Source: Blasia pusilla (Eukaryota; Marchantiophyta; Marchantiopsida; Blasiales). Taken from it: a stretch of 64,000 bases of DNA. Every line of letters starts with the position of its first letter. Positions within the stretch are counted from its first letter, which is position 1. Where the stretch lies: assembly GCA_050084515.1 (NCBI GenBank), contig CM114274.1:19034001-19098000 (forward strand). The letters are read 5' to 3'. Positions 11,336-22,174 of this stretch are shown here, one piece after another. The notes under the pieces were generated by a model, which had not been told where the DNA came from, searched no databases, and saw only the letters and a list, made by a program, of their open reading frames with translations. The translations under genes and the position numbers were made by a program.

Positions 11336-12990
11336 AAAGAGAGAATGAGGGAGTGAGAGAGCTTTATGAGGGAGCTCGTTGTTTGGTGCAGGTTGGGGGA
11401 CCATGTTCCCCACTTCATGGCTCATGGGAGTGCTTACCGAAGCAAGAGCCGTGCGAGTTTGCTGTTTTGCTTTGCTGATTTTTTGTACGGGAGAGTGGCA
11501 CGGGGAAGCACAACCCAATTTTCGATAGGAATTGAGTATGGGAGCGGATTGTTCCATGTCGGTGCTCTTGAGAGCACCATGTAGCTTTTTGATTTGTCTT
11601 CTCAGAGATTTTATATTTTTGTTGGGAGAAATCAACGCGAAAGCGTGGCCAAATTTTGTGTAGGAGAAAGAGACGTTGGGCTTTACAACAATCCCCATTT
11701 TTTTTTACTGGAATGTCCAATTCAAAATATTTTTAGATGCCATTGTAGATCGTAAAGCTGTGCAATAGACAATGCGCAATTTGGAGTTGTGAGCAAAAAG
11801 TTATGGTCAATCTTGCAAAATTTCCATTGTTAGGCGATTTTTAGGGTTATATTGTTCAAACCCTAAACCAGCCTCCGCGCCGGCTGCGGCCGTTGTCGTC
11901 ATAGTCACCATCAAAGATCCACCATCGATGGTTAACCGTCAGCCACCACCGCCGCCTAGCGCTCCTCAGAGCGCGTTTGGCCGTTGTCCACCCTTGGTTG
12001 GCATTGCCGCCATTATGGAATGGAGGGTCTTCCATTGATTCTCTGATTTGCACCGCCACCACGTACTTTATTTTGGCCGTCACCATCATTGCAGTTTTGT
12101 CATCAACCAGTGATGGTAGGTGACCTCGAGTTATGGTGTTTTAGTTTTCATTTCATGTTGCTATGTTGTGATTGGTGGTCGCTCGATGACGATCAAGTAC
12201 CGTGCCATGACGCCCGCAGCCGCAACGCACTGCCGATTGCCGCGCCGTGCCGCTAGTGGCCGCACCTCACCGTCTGGATCGCGAAGTTGCTACTTCACTA
12301 AGGAGCAGAGTGTGTGAATTTCTGATTGAGGAGGGTATGCCGCCAAGTGCCGTACCCCATTCTCGAGTGTCGTGCCGTTTGTAGCTGTTCCGTGCCGCAT
12401 CAGACCGCTGGACCTGCACCGCACGTCGAGGAAGTTTGAGCAATGTCAGTACGAGAGGAGTACGACATGCTGATTGGAGGAGCTGTCTTCACGACCGAGT
12501 TGGGATTGAGATTTGTAGTTGCCGAGGAGTGACATCGAAATTATTGTGAGGCTACCCATTATGGTCTCTTACCCTATACGTGTGAGGGATTTTCGGGTAT
12601 TGGGAAGTTATTTGGGATATTGGGTTTTGTGCTGATGCTGAGAGCATCAATGATGTATGGGTTTAGGGGACATAGACCTGTGTGGGATGTCTAGAGTTGA
12701 GGATGGTTTGTCGATGAGATGATAGATCAGTTGATTTGCCGCACCACTCTGCTTGTTGCCGCACAATACACGTCTTAGTGAGAGAGTGTAGATTGAGTGC
12801 CGCATGTTTAGTTTGAGTGATTGAGGGATTACTCGCGAGATTGGGAGTGATCGTGTGAGAGGGTCACGAGGGCCATCACGGCGTCCTTTCGGAATTTTGA
12901 GAGGCGAGGTAGTGGACCTGAGAGTAGCTTTGGAGGGTTTACCCGGAGTCGTGCGAGGTTTCGAGGGTGTCCACGTGAGAGACCACCTCG
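11336..12990 (+). other. Untranslated leader of G2
   Basis: About 1.65 kb between the 5' LTR and recognisable gag. It contains GC-rich stretches around 11870-12420 with repeated GCCGC and CACCGCC words, unlike the AT-rich surroundings. Open frames on both strands here are low-complexity and match no family. Long leaders are common in plant gypsy elements; packaging or translation signals could lie here but none is identifiable by eye. Confidence 0.5.
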
Positions 12991-14530
12991 ATCTCCTTTT
13001 ATGTCATCTTCAGATGAGGGGGAGCATGTAGAGGAGTGTGTTAGTGATCCACCGTACACATTGAGTGGTCCTACCAGTTGGGCGTATGAGATGGACGACC
13101 GGGGTAGAGGACCGTGTATGTTTTCGGGTGTTGTAGGCACTATAGAGCTACACGACTTCATTGCAGAGTTTAGGAGTTGGTGTGACTCACAACGGGCTAG
13201 GAACTCTGGAGAGTTCAACCCGTTTACAACATGGAACGGTATGTTCCAGCATTTAGAGGGGGCGCCCATGGACGATTACCATGAGTTCTCCCACAGACAT
13301 GCCTAGGAGATTGAGGCATGGCGACTCTACTATGACCCACACTATGTGTCATGGACAGAGCGGTTCCCAGATGAGGAGGAGGAGTCAGGAGAGGCTACTT
13401 CCTCTACCACTTGTGATGTTTTAGGAGGGGTCACTCGCATTGGAGCAATTGCACCATCTAGTCGGGTTTGTCGAGGTTCAACCTCGTGGTTGAGTTCTTC
13501 GTTGAGTTGAGGGCGAGCTACCAGGGGCTACGCACGGAGAAGTTGTGGAGCATCCACGACTTCCAGAGGCACCCGGGTGAGAGTTTGCGTGAGGCTTACA
13601 CTCGCTTGCGCCGGTTCATCATCGTCACTCAGGGGGTGACAGAGGCTCAGGCTATCTAGTCATGGTATGCGATGTTGGACTGGACCTTGCGGACACGGGT
13701 GCAGGAGGGGTTCTTCTTATGAACACCTCCCCTATGTTGAGAGATGTTTTTAGGACTATCGAGAACATTGCGTGCAACCTGGCGGAGGAGAGCGTAGCCA
13801 CCATGGGTTCTAGCCGAGACTAGTCACGATTGTCTGCACCACCTGTGCAACATCATGAACTCCGAGATAGGTCGACTGTGATACCGGGAGGCCGTGCCAT
13901 AGAGACCTGCGCCTTCATATGCGGCTCAATAGCAGCCGCCTATGATTACTTGTTGGTCATGTGGTGGAGCCCATCATCAGCGTGATTGCACTCGTATGGA
14001 TCATGGACGTGTGCCTCAGCATGGCGGAGGAGATGGTGCTGCACTCGGAGGTTATCAATGTGACTATTGTCAGAGGTATGGTCACAAACGCGCTAGGTGT
14101 TTCAGTTTACACCCTGAGTTACGTCCGGACCGAGGGCCAGAGAGGGCACCGGAGCGAGTAGCCGGTCTGTGTGGGCCTAGAGATCGCGCTCCAAGTGGTC
14201 CTCTTGGGGGACGAGGAGCTGGAGTTGCTCGACAGGATGGTGGAGCTGCCTGTGGAGGAGGTTGAGTCCCACCACCTAGACGCGTCGAGGGAGACGCCAG
14301 ACGTGAGGTTGGGATGGCTGCTTAGATACAACAGCTACAGGACCAGATTGCTGCTATGGCATTGAGGTTACTTGATGCCGGATCCGTGGCATCGACATCA
14401 TATGGAGCAGCCAGATATATGGAGGATCCTGGTTGGATGTGCGAGGTTGCCCTGATGGAGGCCTCCGCAGTTGTGGCGCGTGGAGCTGGCGCAGAGTTGG
14501 ATCCACAGCGAGGGAAAACCTAGAAATAGA
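12991..14530 (+). pseudogene. gag of G2: capsid-like region and zinc knuckles
   Basis: This is the structural protein that would package element RNA. 13001-13660 resembles a retrotransposon gag core, with TTWNGMFQHLEG and MDDYHEF, then ELRASYQGLR, FQRHPGESLREAYTRLRRF and SWYAMLDW. It is interrupted by a stop near 13303 and a frameshift before 13468. The nucleocapsid part (13942-14160) carries two zinc knuckles. The second is a perfect CX2CX4HX4C (CDYCQRYGHKRARC); the first (CWSCGGAHHQRDC) is one residue short in one spacing. Basic residues and a Gly/Arg-rich tail follow. The start codon cannot be fixed because the 5' end is degraded. Confidence 0.75.
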
Positions 14531-14768
14531 CCATGCTTCCTCAATTTTTCACGTTGTCCGAGGTGATGAGGACCCTATCGATGGGTCCTGATCAGAGTTC
14601 ATGGAGAGTTGGTGATGTGTTGGTGTGCTGGCACGGAGGGTGATGGGAGAAGCGAGTACGACAAATCCTATTGCTGATGCTCAAGAGGGGCATGTGTTGA
14701 GCACGTTGGTGGGGGCGGCCACCGTTGTGTACCGCACTCCATAATTTTTTACTTCGGATGTTCTGACG

Positions 14769-15428
14769 TTGGGAGGTACGCCCGTTGAGGTTTTTCGGCT
14801 GGCCGCTACGCTATGTGAGCATGGAGTTGGAGTTCTTGCATCACATTCACAAGTGATTGGGCCGTCCACGTCAAATTCGGGCAGACTCGGGCCGTCCACG
14901 TCAGATTCATGGCAGGCTGCGGCTGCTAGGATGGCAGAGATGCCTCTTAGACCCGCGATAGAGTGTGCCATGGCTTCTCCACGTGTTGTTTTGCTGGGTA
15001 ATCGGGGAGAGGTCTTCCAGTTGGTGAGTCCTAGAGATAGAGCTTTTAGTCCGCAGCGTGTCTTGTTGGATTCAGGAGCGCAACCCTTGATGTTGGGGAA
15101 AACGTCATTCATAGGATTGAGCTTGACGAGAGCCAATGTGGAGCGTTGTCCTATCCAAATACAAACATCCTTGGATGGAGCGAGTACCACACAGTATATC
15201 ACCCAACAGGAGGTTGTGGTGAGCATTTGCTTGGGACATCCTACAGATGAGTCAGTGGTGCAAGCCAAGGTGATAGTGATTGATGTAGAGTCTTACAACG
15301 TCTTGGTTGGTGGAGGAGTGTTATACCCGATGGGGTTTTCCTTGGATTAATGGGAGGAGTGAGCGTCCTACAGACTAAGATGACAGTCAGGTGATGGGCG
15401 CCTTAGCTCATTATCCGTTCGATTCACA
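14769..15428 (+). pseudogene. Retropepsin-like aspartic protease of G2
   Basis: This domain would process the polyprotein. The catalytic motif is LLDSGAQPLML, with Asp at 15069-15071, and the distal conserved segment is YNVLVGGGVLYPMGFSLD. Unusually for the family, Ser replaces Thr in the catalytic D-S/T-G triplet, which is tolerated in retropepsins. The frame continues after stops at 15348 and beyond through WEE and QSGDGRLSS directly into the methyltransferase linker. This supports a single pol reading frame. The region 14769-15000 is Ser/Pro-rich linker. Confidence 0.75.
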
Positions 15429-16840
15429 TGTGCAATGATCGAGCGACGGCGAAGAGAGATGGCGACCTTACCAACATTTAACAGTGCCATCACTTGGCCT
15501 AGTGATTTGATTGAAGGAGATGTCCATGCAAAGGATACTCCCGTTCCTGACATTTTTATGGAAAGGAGTGTCATGGTAGCCGCATCAATCCGTGGAGGAG
15601 AGGTGCCGCTTTGGGGCACGAATGAGGAGCTTCGACGCTTAGCCACTGAGCATGTACAGACCGCGTGGAGCGAGACGTTTGCACTAGAGAGTGACAGATG
15701 AGAGGAACCCCAAGTAGCAAGGAGTGCTATGATCCCTTTGGACACCACCCCGATAGTGTGGTGCATCCCAGAGGAGGGTATTCGGGTGTTGGATCTTTTT
15801 GGAGGGATCAGCACTAGGTTAGCTGTTGTTTTGCACACTGGAGTGCGCGTACAACAATACATGTATATAGAGATTGATGTTGTTGCAAGGCGCGCTTCAC
15901 TTCACCATGTGTCGCAATTACGCCTCCGTTTTCCCAACTTGTTGTCTGCGTCTGCCATTCAGGGTTACCAGAGTTCCCTACCGAGGGACATTTCATTGTT
16001 GGGGTGCATGACTTGGAGCGGGTAGGGACCATAGACTTGGTTATTGCTGGTTGGCCATGTGAGGGCCAATCGAGTGCAAGACAAGGTAGCGGGTTAGCTG
16101 ACTCTCAGTCCAGGTTGTTTTGGGAAATAATGCGGATTTTGCGACACTTGCAAGAGCATCAATCTTGTTCTCTAGCATATATTCTAGAGAATGTGCCGAT
16201 TTTGGGCGATTTGAGGTCCCGCGTGGTGACGAGTGCACATTAGGTGTGCGCGTGGATCAACCCAACAATGTTTTTGGATGTGGAAAGTGTAGGTTCTAGA
16301 GCACACCACCCGCATTTTTGGTGGACCAACTTGGTGCCACATGAGGTTTTGCAAAGGGCGTATGTGACAGTGGAGCGCCCCTTCGATTTGTTGGTGGTTT
16401 CTATATTGGATCCTAGCCGTCGATCACAGGCAGTGAGGGACAATGATCGACCGCTGTTGAATGTGGTCAACAGGATTGGTATGCCACTGGCAGCCTTTCC
16501 CACATTGGTGAGTTGTCTCGCTTCCTATGCATTCAAGGAGGCCAGACCTTGCTTGGTTTGGGATGACCAAGAACAGAAGTTGATGGAGCCCAATGCCGAT
16601 GAGTGAGAGCAAGCAATGGGATTCCCCACAAGAGTGACAACAGTACCATCACTATCAAAGGTATCACGATGTCATGTTTGGGTTTGGCGATGGACCTGAA
16701 CTCCTTGACATGAATTTTCAGCTTAGGAGTAGCTGAGCAACGTCGTTTGAGAATGCGACACATCACACCAGTTGTATTGGTGAGCCCCATGCCTACCGAG
16801 ACAGTTGAGGAAATGGCTGGGTGCGAGACCCGAGGAGATT
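15429..16840 (+). pseudogene. C5 DNA cytosine methyltransferase domain (DNMT3-like) inside gypsy pol
   Basis: This is a SAM-dependent enzyme that would methylate carbon 5 of cytosine. Motifs appear in the canonical order: motif I VLDLFGGIS (about 15786-15812); motif II-like YIEID (15864-15878); motif IV GWPCEGQSSA with the catalytic Cys at 16058-16060; motif VI ENV (16187-16195); a motif VIII-like region SRAHHPHFWWTNL (about 16293-16331), closest to the AHRARYFWGNL region of DNMT3-type enzymes; and after about 16610 an AMGFPTRVTT and LGLAMDLNSL segment like motifs IX-X. 15435-15700 is a linker with no family match. The frame shifts from 0 to 2 before 15975 and from 2 to 1 near 16660, and TGA or TAG stops occur at about 15699, 16241 and 16604, so this copy is dead. 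The domain sits between protease and RT in the pol frame, so it was acquired by the element and is not a host gene hit by insertion. Confidence 0.85.
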
Positions 16841-16997
16841 GACACACAAGGGGTGATCAGGAGAGACACTCTTGGACTTCTTGGGATGTTTTGCAGGTAC
16901 GCCAGGAGATGATAGCCATAGCATCGAGCATGATTTCGGGTACTACACATGGAGATGAGAGTTCTTTTGTCCGAGACGGGTTGCACCATAACAACCA

Positions 16998-17950
16998 TTG
17001 ACATCCGCGTCGGAGAGTCCTATCATAGTCACGATGGAGACTTGGGAGTCAAATATGGGTCCTAAGTTGACAAGAGGTGAGCGGGGCCGCATACACCAGT
17101 TCCTTAGGAGTTATATGAGCTGTTTTGCATTTAGTATGCATGATTTGGGTACGCAGAAGGATCCAGGGATCTACATTTAGTTGTTGAGTGACACACTGAT
17201 CTTCCGACGACCCTACAGGTACAGTGACATGGAGAGGGTTGTGATTCAGAGTATGAGCTAGGATTTGGTTGAAGCAGGACAAGTGGAGGTGTCGCATGAA
17301 GAGTATGCATCTGCCACTTTCATGCCCACCAAGAAGGATGTGCATGGCAACTAGACGGATAGGTGGATGTCTGGAGATTACCGACCTATCAATCGGCCGA
17401 AGAAGTTCGATAGGTATGCGATGCCCACTCCTAAGGAGATCTTTGATGCGATTGGGCATGCAAAGATCTGTAGTTCCTTAGATCTTCGAGCCGGATACCA
17501 TCAATTGCCTATTAGATTGGAGGACAGGCAAAAGATGGCATTTTAGCTACTCAAGGACAGATTGACGTCCGCGCCCATATTGAGGAGACCGATCAGGGGG
17601 CGTTCTTTCCAGTTGCATACCGATTGGAGCATGTTGGGGCTTCGAGCTATGCTCATCCAGCATGACGATGAAGATAGAGTGTTCATGGTGGCTTACGCTA
17701 GTCACTCGAACAACAATGCATAGACAAAGTATAGCTCGTATGAGGGTGAGTGCTTGGCAACAGTGTGGGCTGTCGCACATTTCAGATGTTATCTATTTGG
17801 CAATCCCTTTACCATCATTACGGATCATCAACCACTTAAGTGGTTGATGGAGTCCGACAAGCTTACAGGGAAGCTTGCGAGGTGGGCTCTTTTGTTGCAG
17901 GAGTATGACTTCCAGGTGGTGCATAGACCTGGGACACTCAACTAAGATGG
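16998..17950 (+). pseudogene. Reverse transcriptase (core deleted) and RNase H of G2
   Basis: The N-terminal RT region is typical gypsy: IFRRPYRYSDMERVVI, EEYASATFMPTKKD, GDYRPIN, YAMPTPKEIFDAIGHAK and SLDLRAGYHQLPI, with the first catalytic Asp at 17481. The text then jumps at 17538-17548 to a segment like the end of RT (LLKDRLTSAPILRRP). The block carrying the second catalytic motif (usually FIDDILVYS or YMDD) and the thumb, roughly 150 codons in relatives, is absent. RNase H follows with HTDWS, YASHSNNNA, YEGECLA, ITDHQPLKWLM and LARWALLLQEYDF. Stops at 17178, 17352, 17544, 17721 and 17943 confirm decay. Confidence 0.85.
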
Positions 17951-19262
17951 AGATGGTTTGAGTAGTAACCCATGCCCAAGTCAGTGAGATGCAACTGGAG
18001 CTCGCTGGCATGGTGAGAGTGATGAGGAGTTGGTGCCAGGATGGTATGCGTCAGCCTATTTGGGCTTGTTTGCTATGGAGAGCCAGATTGCTGAGACTTC
18101 GATGGCGAGATTTGATGGAGAGTCCTTAGATCGAGAGGCCGGTAAGGAGACAACATGTGGCCAAGATATTCACGATGATGGAGTGGTCTTGGAGTACTTG
18201 CGTATTGGCAATGTGGCGAGCACATTGGTTGCTAGAGAGCGGGATCGGATCCTACAGCGATCCAGACGGTTTCGGTGGGAGGGGACACATGTGTTGCGAG
18301 TGCGGGAGGATGGTAGAGTGCGTGTAGTGCCTCATCCTTCGCAAAGATCATGTTTCGTGCGTCATGTCCACAAGGAGGTTGGTCATTTTGGAGTGAAGCG
18401 GACGTTCAACTTGCTCTTGATTCAATATTGGTGGCGAGGCATGCAGACTGACGTTCAACAATTTGTTGCTAGATGCATGGTGTGTGATTGAGTCTGAGCA
18501 TTGTTCAATGCTCCAACTCCACAGTTGCATCCACTTTCAATCATGGGTTCCAGTTATAGATGGAGTTTGGATTTTACAGAACCTTTGCCTTTGACGGAAT
18601 GCCATAGTCGTTATGTGTTGGTGATGGTCGAGCACTTCTCAAAGTAGATAGAGTTGGTTGTATTGCCTCACAAAGTGAGTGAGGGAGTAGCGTATGCCTT
18701 TGTAGATCGAGTGCTGAGTCATTACGGCGCACTAGCTGAGATGTTGACATACCAGGGTACAGAGTTCCGCGGGGAGTTCTAGGCCTTGTGTGATCAGGCA
18801 CTGATTGACCACCGCACTACTTCGCGAGATCATCTTGAGGCGGATGGACTAGCGGAGCGGGTTGTGCAGACGTTCAAGAGAGGAATACACAAGTATGGCT
18901 TGGAGAGAGGTCACTTAGGAGATTGGGACCTCCAATTGCCGTGGTTGGCGATGGGATACAGATTCAACATGCAGGCATCCTCAGCGTCTTTCTCACCGTA
19001 TTTGCTTTTGTATGGCCGAGAGCCAGATTTACCTACGACCATTCGTCGAGAAGTAAGTGAGGTGTTGAACCTTGATAACCCTGATGTATGGATGCGAGAA
19101 TATTCTCAGAGGGCTGAATTATTTTGGAGAGTGATGTCCATGGCGTTTGCGAACTTGGCGATTGCGCAACATCGGGATATATTGAGATATGCGACTATTC
19201 GGGGAGGTGGTTCTCGACCTACTATCTGGAGGTTTCATCAGGGAGACTATGTCTACTTATAG
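17951..19262 (+). pseudogene. H2C2 module and integrase core of G2
   Basis: The H2C2 module reads RHVHKEVGHFGVKRT and CMVCD, with all four ligands present. The integrase triad is recognisable, though the second acidic site is changed: TYQGTEF in place of TDQGTEF near 18750. The third is AERVVQT near 18856. Stops at 18490, 18646 and 18780 each correspond to a coding codon in G1 or G3. The upstream linker contains GNVASTLVARERDRILQ, shared by all three copies. Confidence 0.8.
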
Positions 19263-19600
19263 CAGACGACATCCACGACGTTGGATGTGAGTGCAGGGCG
19301 CACCATCTTGAGAGTGCGAGAGGTTTTGCCATGAGGAATTCTCTTATTAGAGGGACGCGATGGTATGGTTAGGAAGGACCATATGCGTAATTGTGCGCCG
19401 TGTCATCTTCTGAACATTGACGATATAGTTGATTTGAGCTTAGCAGTAGTTCCTGCAGGCTTGCGATGTATGTTGTATGGTTCTGCCCGTGGTGCAGCCA
19501 CTATGCTAGTTTGTGATGGATGTTCCAGAGGATGGCATATAGCATGCTTCACGCCACCTCTCACTAGAGTTCCTCAGGGACAATGATGTATGTTGTGTAG
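19263..19600 (+). pseudogene. PHD finger remnant of G2
   Basis: In frame with the integrase but interrupted at 19261 and near 19333. RCMLYGSARGAATMLVCDGC and RGWHIACFTPPLTRVPQGQ remain. The second Cys of the first pair is Tyr here. The sequence then passes directly into the last part of block A just before the LTR: about 310 bp of 3' internal sequence and purine tract, present in G1 and G3, are missing between 19584 and 19590. Confidence 0.65.
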
Positions 19601-19625
19601 TAGTGATCTGTCTGCCCACGAAAAT

Positions 19626-20267
19626 TGTCATGTATTTTAGGATAGATCGGTGAGATCTAGTAGAGCGACTTCTCGAGTAGTAGAGGACAGGCTCAAGAGG
19701 TCGAGTATGACCTGCAGAGGCCTCGGGAAACTTGAGAGAGCAGGTTTCCCTTCGTTTCGGCTCATTTGGAGCCATATTGAGGAACTTACTATTTTAGGTA
19801 ATTACTATTTTGAGTATATGATCAACTTTCTATTTCTTCTAAGTGGCCCTTGACCTCCTACATCAGGTCAAGAGCCACGGAGGTGACTTGGGAGCATAGG
19901 TTATCATGGAGAGAGCTTGGGAGAAGGGAGGGGTATACCTTAAGGAGACAGAGCTTGAGAGCTCATTCTCTCTTTGTTGAAACTCTTGGCACGAGGCGGC
20001 GGAGCTATGGTGCCTTGCCTTCTGAGTGAAACCCAAATCTCTCATTAGGAGAGTGGGTTTGGTTTGACATTGAGAGAGACATGTGAGAGTGCACACATGT
20101 GAGAACTATGGTGTTGTGAGAGAGTTTGGATCTTATTTTATTGGAGATATTTTGGTACTTCTTGTGTGGTTGTTTGGATGCCATGAGTTAGCATGGGATC
20201 GTGAGTGTTTGGATGTGTGTTCGGTGATAGCGATGTATGTTGTGTAGCGATTTGTATGCAGACGACA
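19626..20267 (+). repeat. 3' LTR of G2 (about 640 bp)
   Basis: It begins TGTCATGTATTTTAGGATAG and ends GTATGCAGACGACA, the same limits as the solo LTR at 40335-40971. It contains GGAGATATTTTGGTACTTCT (block A tail) from about 20140. Its 5' partner at 10820-11335 has lost this tail. Confidence 0.75.
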
Positions 20268-20350
20268 AGGGGAAGGAAAGGGATAGGTTTTATTTGGGAA
20301 AAAAGATAAAGATACCAATTTTCATCATAAGAGGAAAGGTTTCATATAGA

Positions 20351-20545
20351 AAACTAGCTGGTGCCCAAGCTATGCACAGATGTATAATTTTGATTTATCC
20401 CTCCTACATGTATAATTGAATTTGAGCGATCCTATTCGCTTAGACAACAAAAACAATTCCATGGGCTATTAAGGACTTATGTCAAAAAGAGAAATGATCT
20501 CTAAATGAAGAGGCACTCTCCAATAATACTATAGATTAGAAAAAT
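20351..20545 (+). repeat. Helitron-like short repeat, second copy
   Basis: It begins with AAACTAGCTGGTGCCCAAGC and TATGCAC, then about 190 bp that align by eye with 5640-5850, sharing TGAGCGATCCTATT and GTCAAAAAGAGAAATGATCT. It lies some 80 bp after the end of G2. Confidence 0.5.
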
Positions 20546-21970
20546 TGTTTCATTATCAATAAGAGAGGGAGATATGGAGATGAAAGAGGGGAGCAAACAA
20601 TCTAGTGAAAGTCGTGTTGGGATGGACCTTTTTGTTCTTCTACTATGTATTCCTTTAGAGTGTAAAATATAAAAAGGATAGAGGTTGAGAATAAGTTTGA
20701 TAACTGAATTGAGTGGGAAATTTAGGAGATGGGATATTCTTATTGTTTATTGAGAGGAGGAATTATGGAATTGAGTCCATCCCTCACATTTTCTAGAAGG
20801 ACTAAAATATTTGGATCCTCTAATGGGAGGGACTTTGGAGGATCCAATAGATAGAGTGAAGTGCACACGCATAAAATACTAGTTTCTATTATTTTCATTA
20901 GCATTTTCCTTAAGAAGCTCTCCTTGCATCCTACATAAGAATCCTTTCATAGTTGAAATTTAGTTTCTTTTTCAAATATTACCCTAATATATGCTAAAAG
21001 GAAAATGGAAAAGAGAAGATAGAGTACCCGTCATTAAGCTAAAAATTTTTAATCTTAAAATCAGTTTTAGTTTTTTTTTAGGTTCCCGTACAATTTTTAA
21101 AATTCTCCCTCTCTTACTTTTTTTCATCTTAAAAGGAATTTCAGATTTTTTGAAAATTTCTCAAATCTTCTTCTTATTCATTCCTTCTCCCCATCTTTAA
21201 AATAATTAAAAATCAAAATCAAAATTATAAAATAATGTTTTTTGAGTTTGATCACATATAGTAAGGTTTGTTTTTTTAAAAATAAATGAATTTCAAGTTG
21301 AATTTATGTCGTCATACATATTTATGCAAAAATTTATTCATGCCATTATTTTCTCTAGCTTCTTCCATGTTAGACTCCTAAATTGCAAGATAATTCTCCA
21401 TGAAAGTTTTCAAGCTACATTTCCAACCAAATAATATTTGAGAAAAATTTTCTATTATATTTTATAATGAAACTATTTTATCAAAAAATAATCAACCAAT
21501 TGTAAATTTTTTTTCATCCATTTATTTTACCCGTGACACGTTATTCATCTACGTAAGTGTTTACAAAATCTTCCAAATCTTGACACTTTGAGGACTTATT
21601 GAATGATGGAAACTTATTATGAGTTTTCATGAAAATTTCTTTCTAAAGGCAAGAAATATATGAATAGAGAAGTGAAAATGCAAGTATACCGCGTGAGGTG
21701 GATGGGCTGAATATACGACGTAAGTGCCCTTTGGACCTCGACGAAGAGTATTTGAATAGCCGAACTAGGTCCGGAAGTGGTTCGGGTGAGGCCCGGGACA
21801 GGTTCGTAAATCTGGAATCTGTGTTCTAGCCGTTGCGGTCACAGGTAGTGCGCTCGAATCTCCATTCCACTGTGGAGCTAGTTAGCTGCCTGTTTCGAGC
21901 TGCGCTCGCGTTTCCAAAGCGATGGTGAGTAGTGCTCGTCGGGTTTGAGAGAGTAGGGTTGGGGTGACTT
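20546..21970. other. Gene-free AT-rich region
   Basis: Long A/T runs between about 20880 and 21660 and no recognisable protein on either strand. Composition becomes more balanced after 21690, approaching the shugoshin gene. Confidence 0.5.
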
Positions 21971-22174
21971 TTACGACTGTCGATTGTCTAGGCCGTGACA
22001 GTTTGATTCCGTGCGTTCTTCCGTCAGCTGAAAGAATTTGAGCATAGTTGTGAAGTTCTCAGTCACGGATTCCATTTTTGCGCTCATGAGTTTCGTGTAC
22101 GCAATCTCAGCACGTCTGATGATGTCCTGTACCAAGAGTTTGTCACTCATTCTTGCTGAGTCAAGAAAAGACAA
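21971..22174 (-). other. Small open frame of unknown function
   Basis: A 67-codon frame, or a few codons longer upstream, whose translation is helix-prone: DKLLVQDIIRRAEIAYTKLM and ENFTTMLKFFQLTEE. I do not recognise it. It sits head-to-head with shugoshin about 0.8 kb away and could be an exon of a divergent neighbour, but no flanking exons with matching phase are evident. Confidence 0.15.

Larger units (their letters stand above)
10820..20267 (+). mobile_element. Ty3/gypsy retrotransposon copy G2 carrying a DNA methyltransferase
   Basis: A 9.4-kb element bounded by LTR sequences at 10820-11335 and 19626-20267. The order is LTR, leader, gag with zinc knuckles, aspartic protease, C5 cytosine methyltransferase, RT, RNase H, H2C2 module, integrase, PHD remnant, LTR. 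RT, RNase H and integrase follow the Ty3/gypsy order. Protease, the first part of the methyltransferase, RT, RNase H and integrase share one reading frame, so they formed a single pol polyprotein. The copy is inactive: many stops, frameshifts in gag and methyltransferase, and an RT core deletion. The methyltransferase and PHD modules are what set the family apart from ordinary plant gypsy elements. Confidence 0.88.

Noticed and set aside
11327-11720. Minus-strand frames of 101 and 123 codons at the start of the G2 leader
   Set aside because: They lie antisense within the LTR/leader and match no protein; likely chance.
15729-16840. Methyltransferase as a host gene or bacterial transfer interrupted by a retrotransposon
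   Set aside because: The protease frame runs straight into it and it leads straight into RT text in the same frame; no separate promoter, intron or insertion borders are visible.
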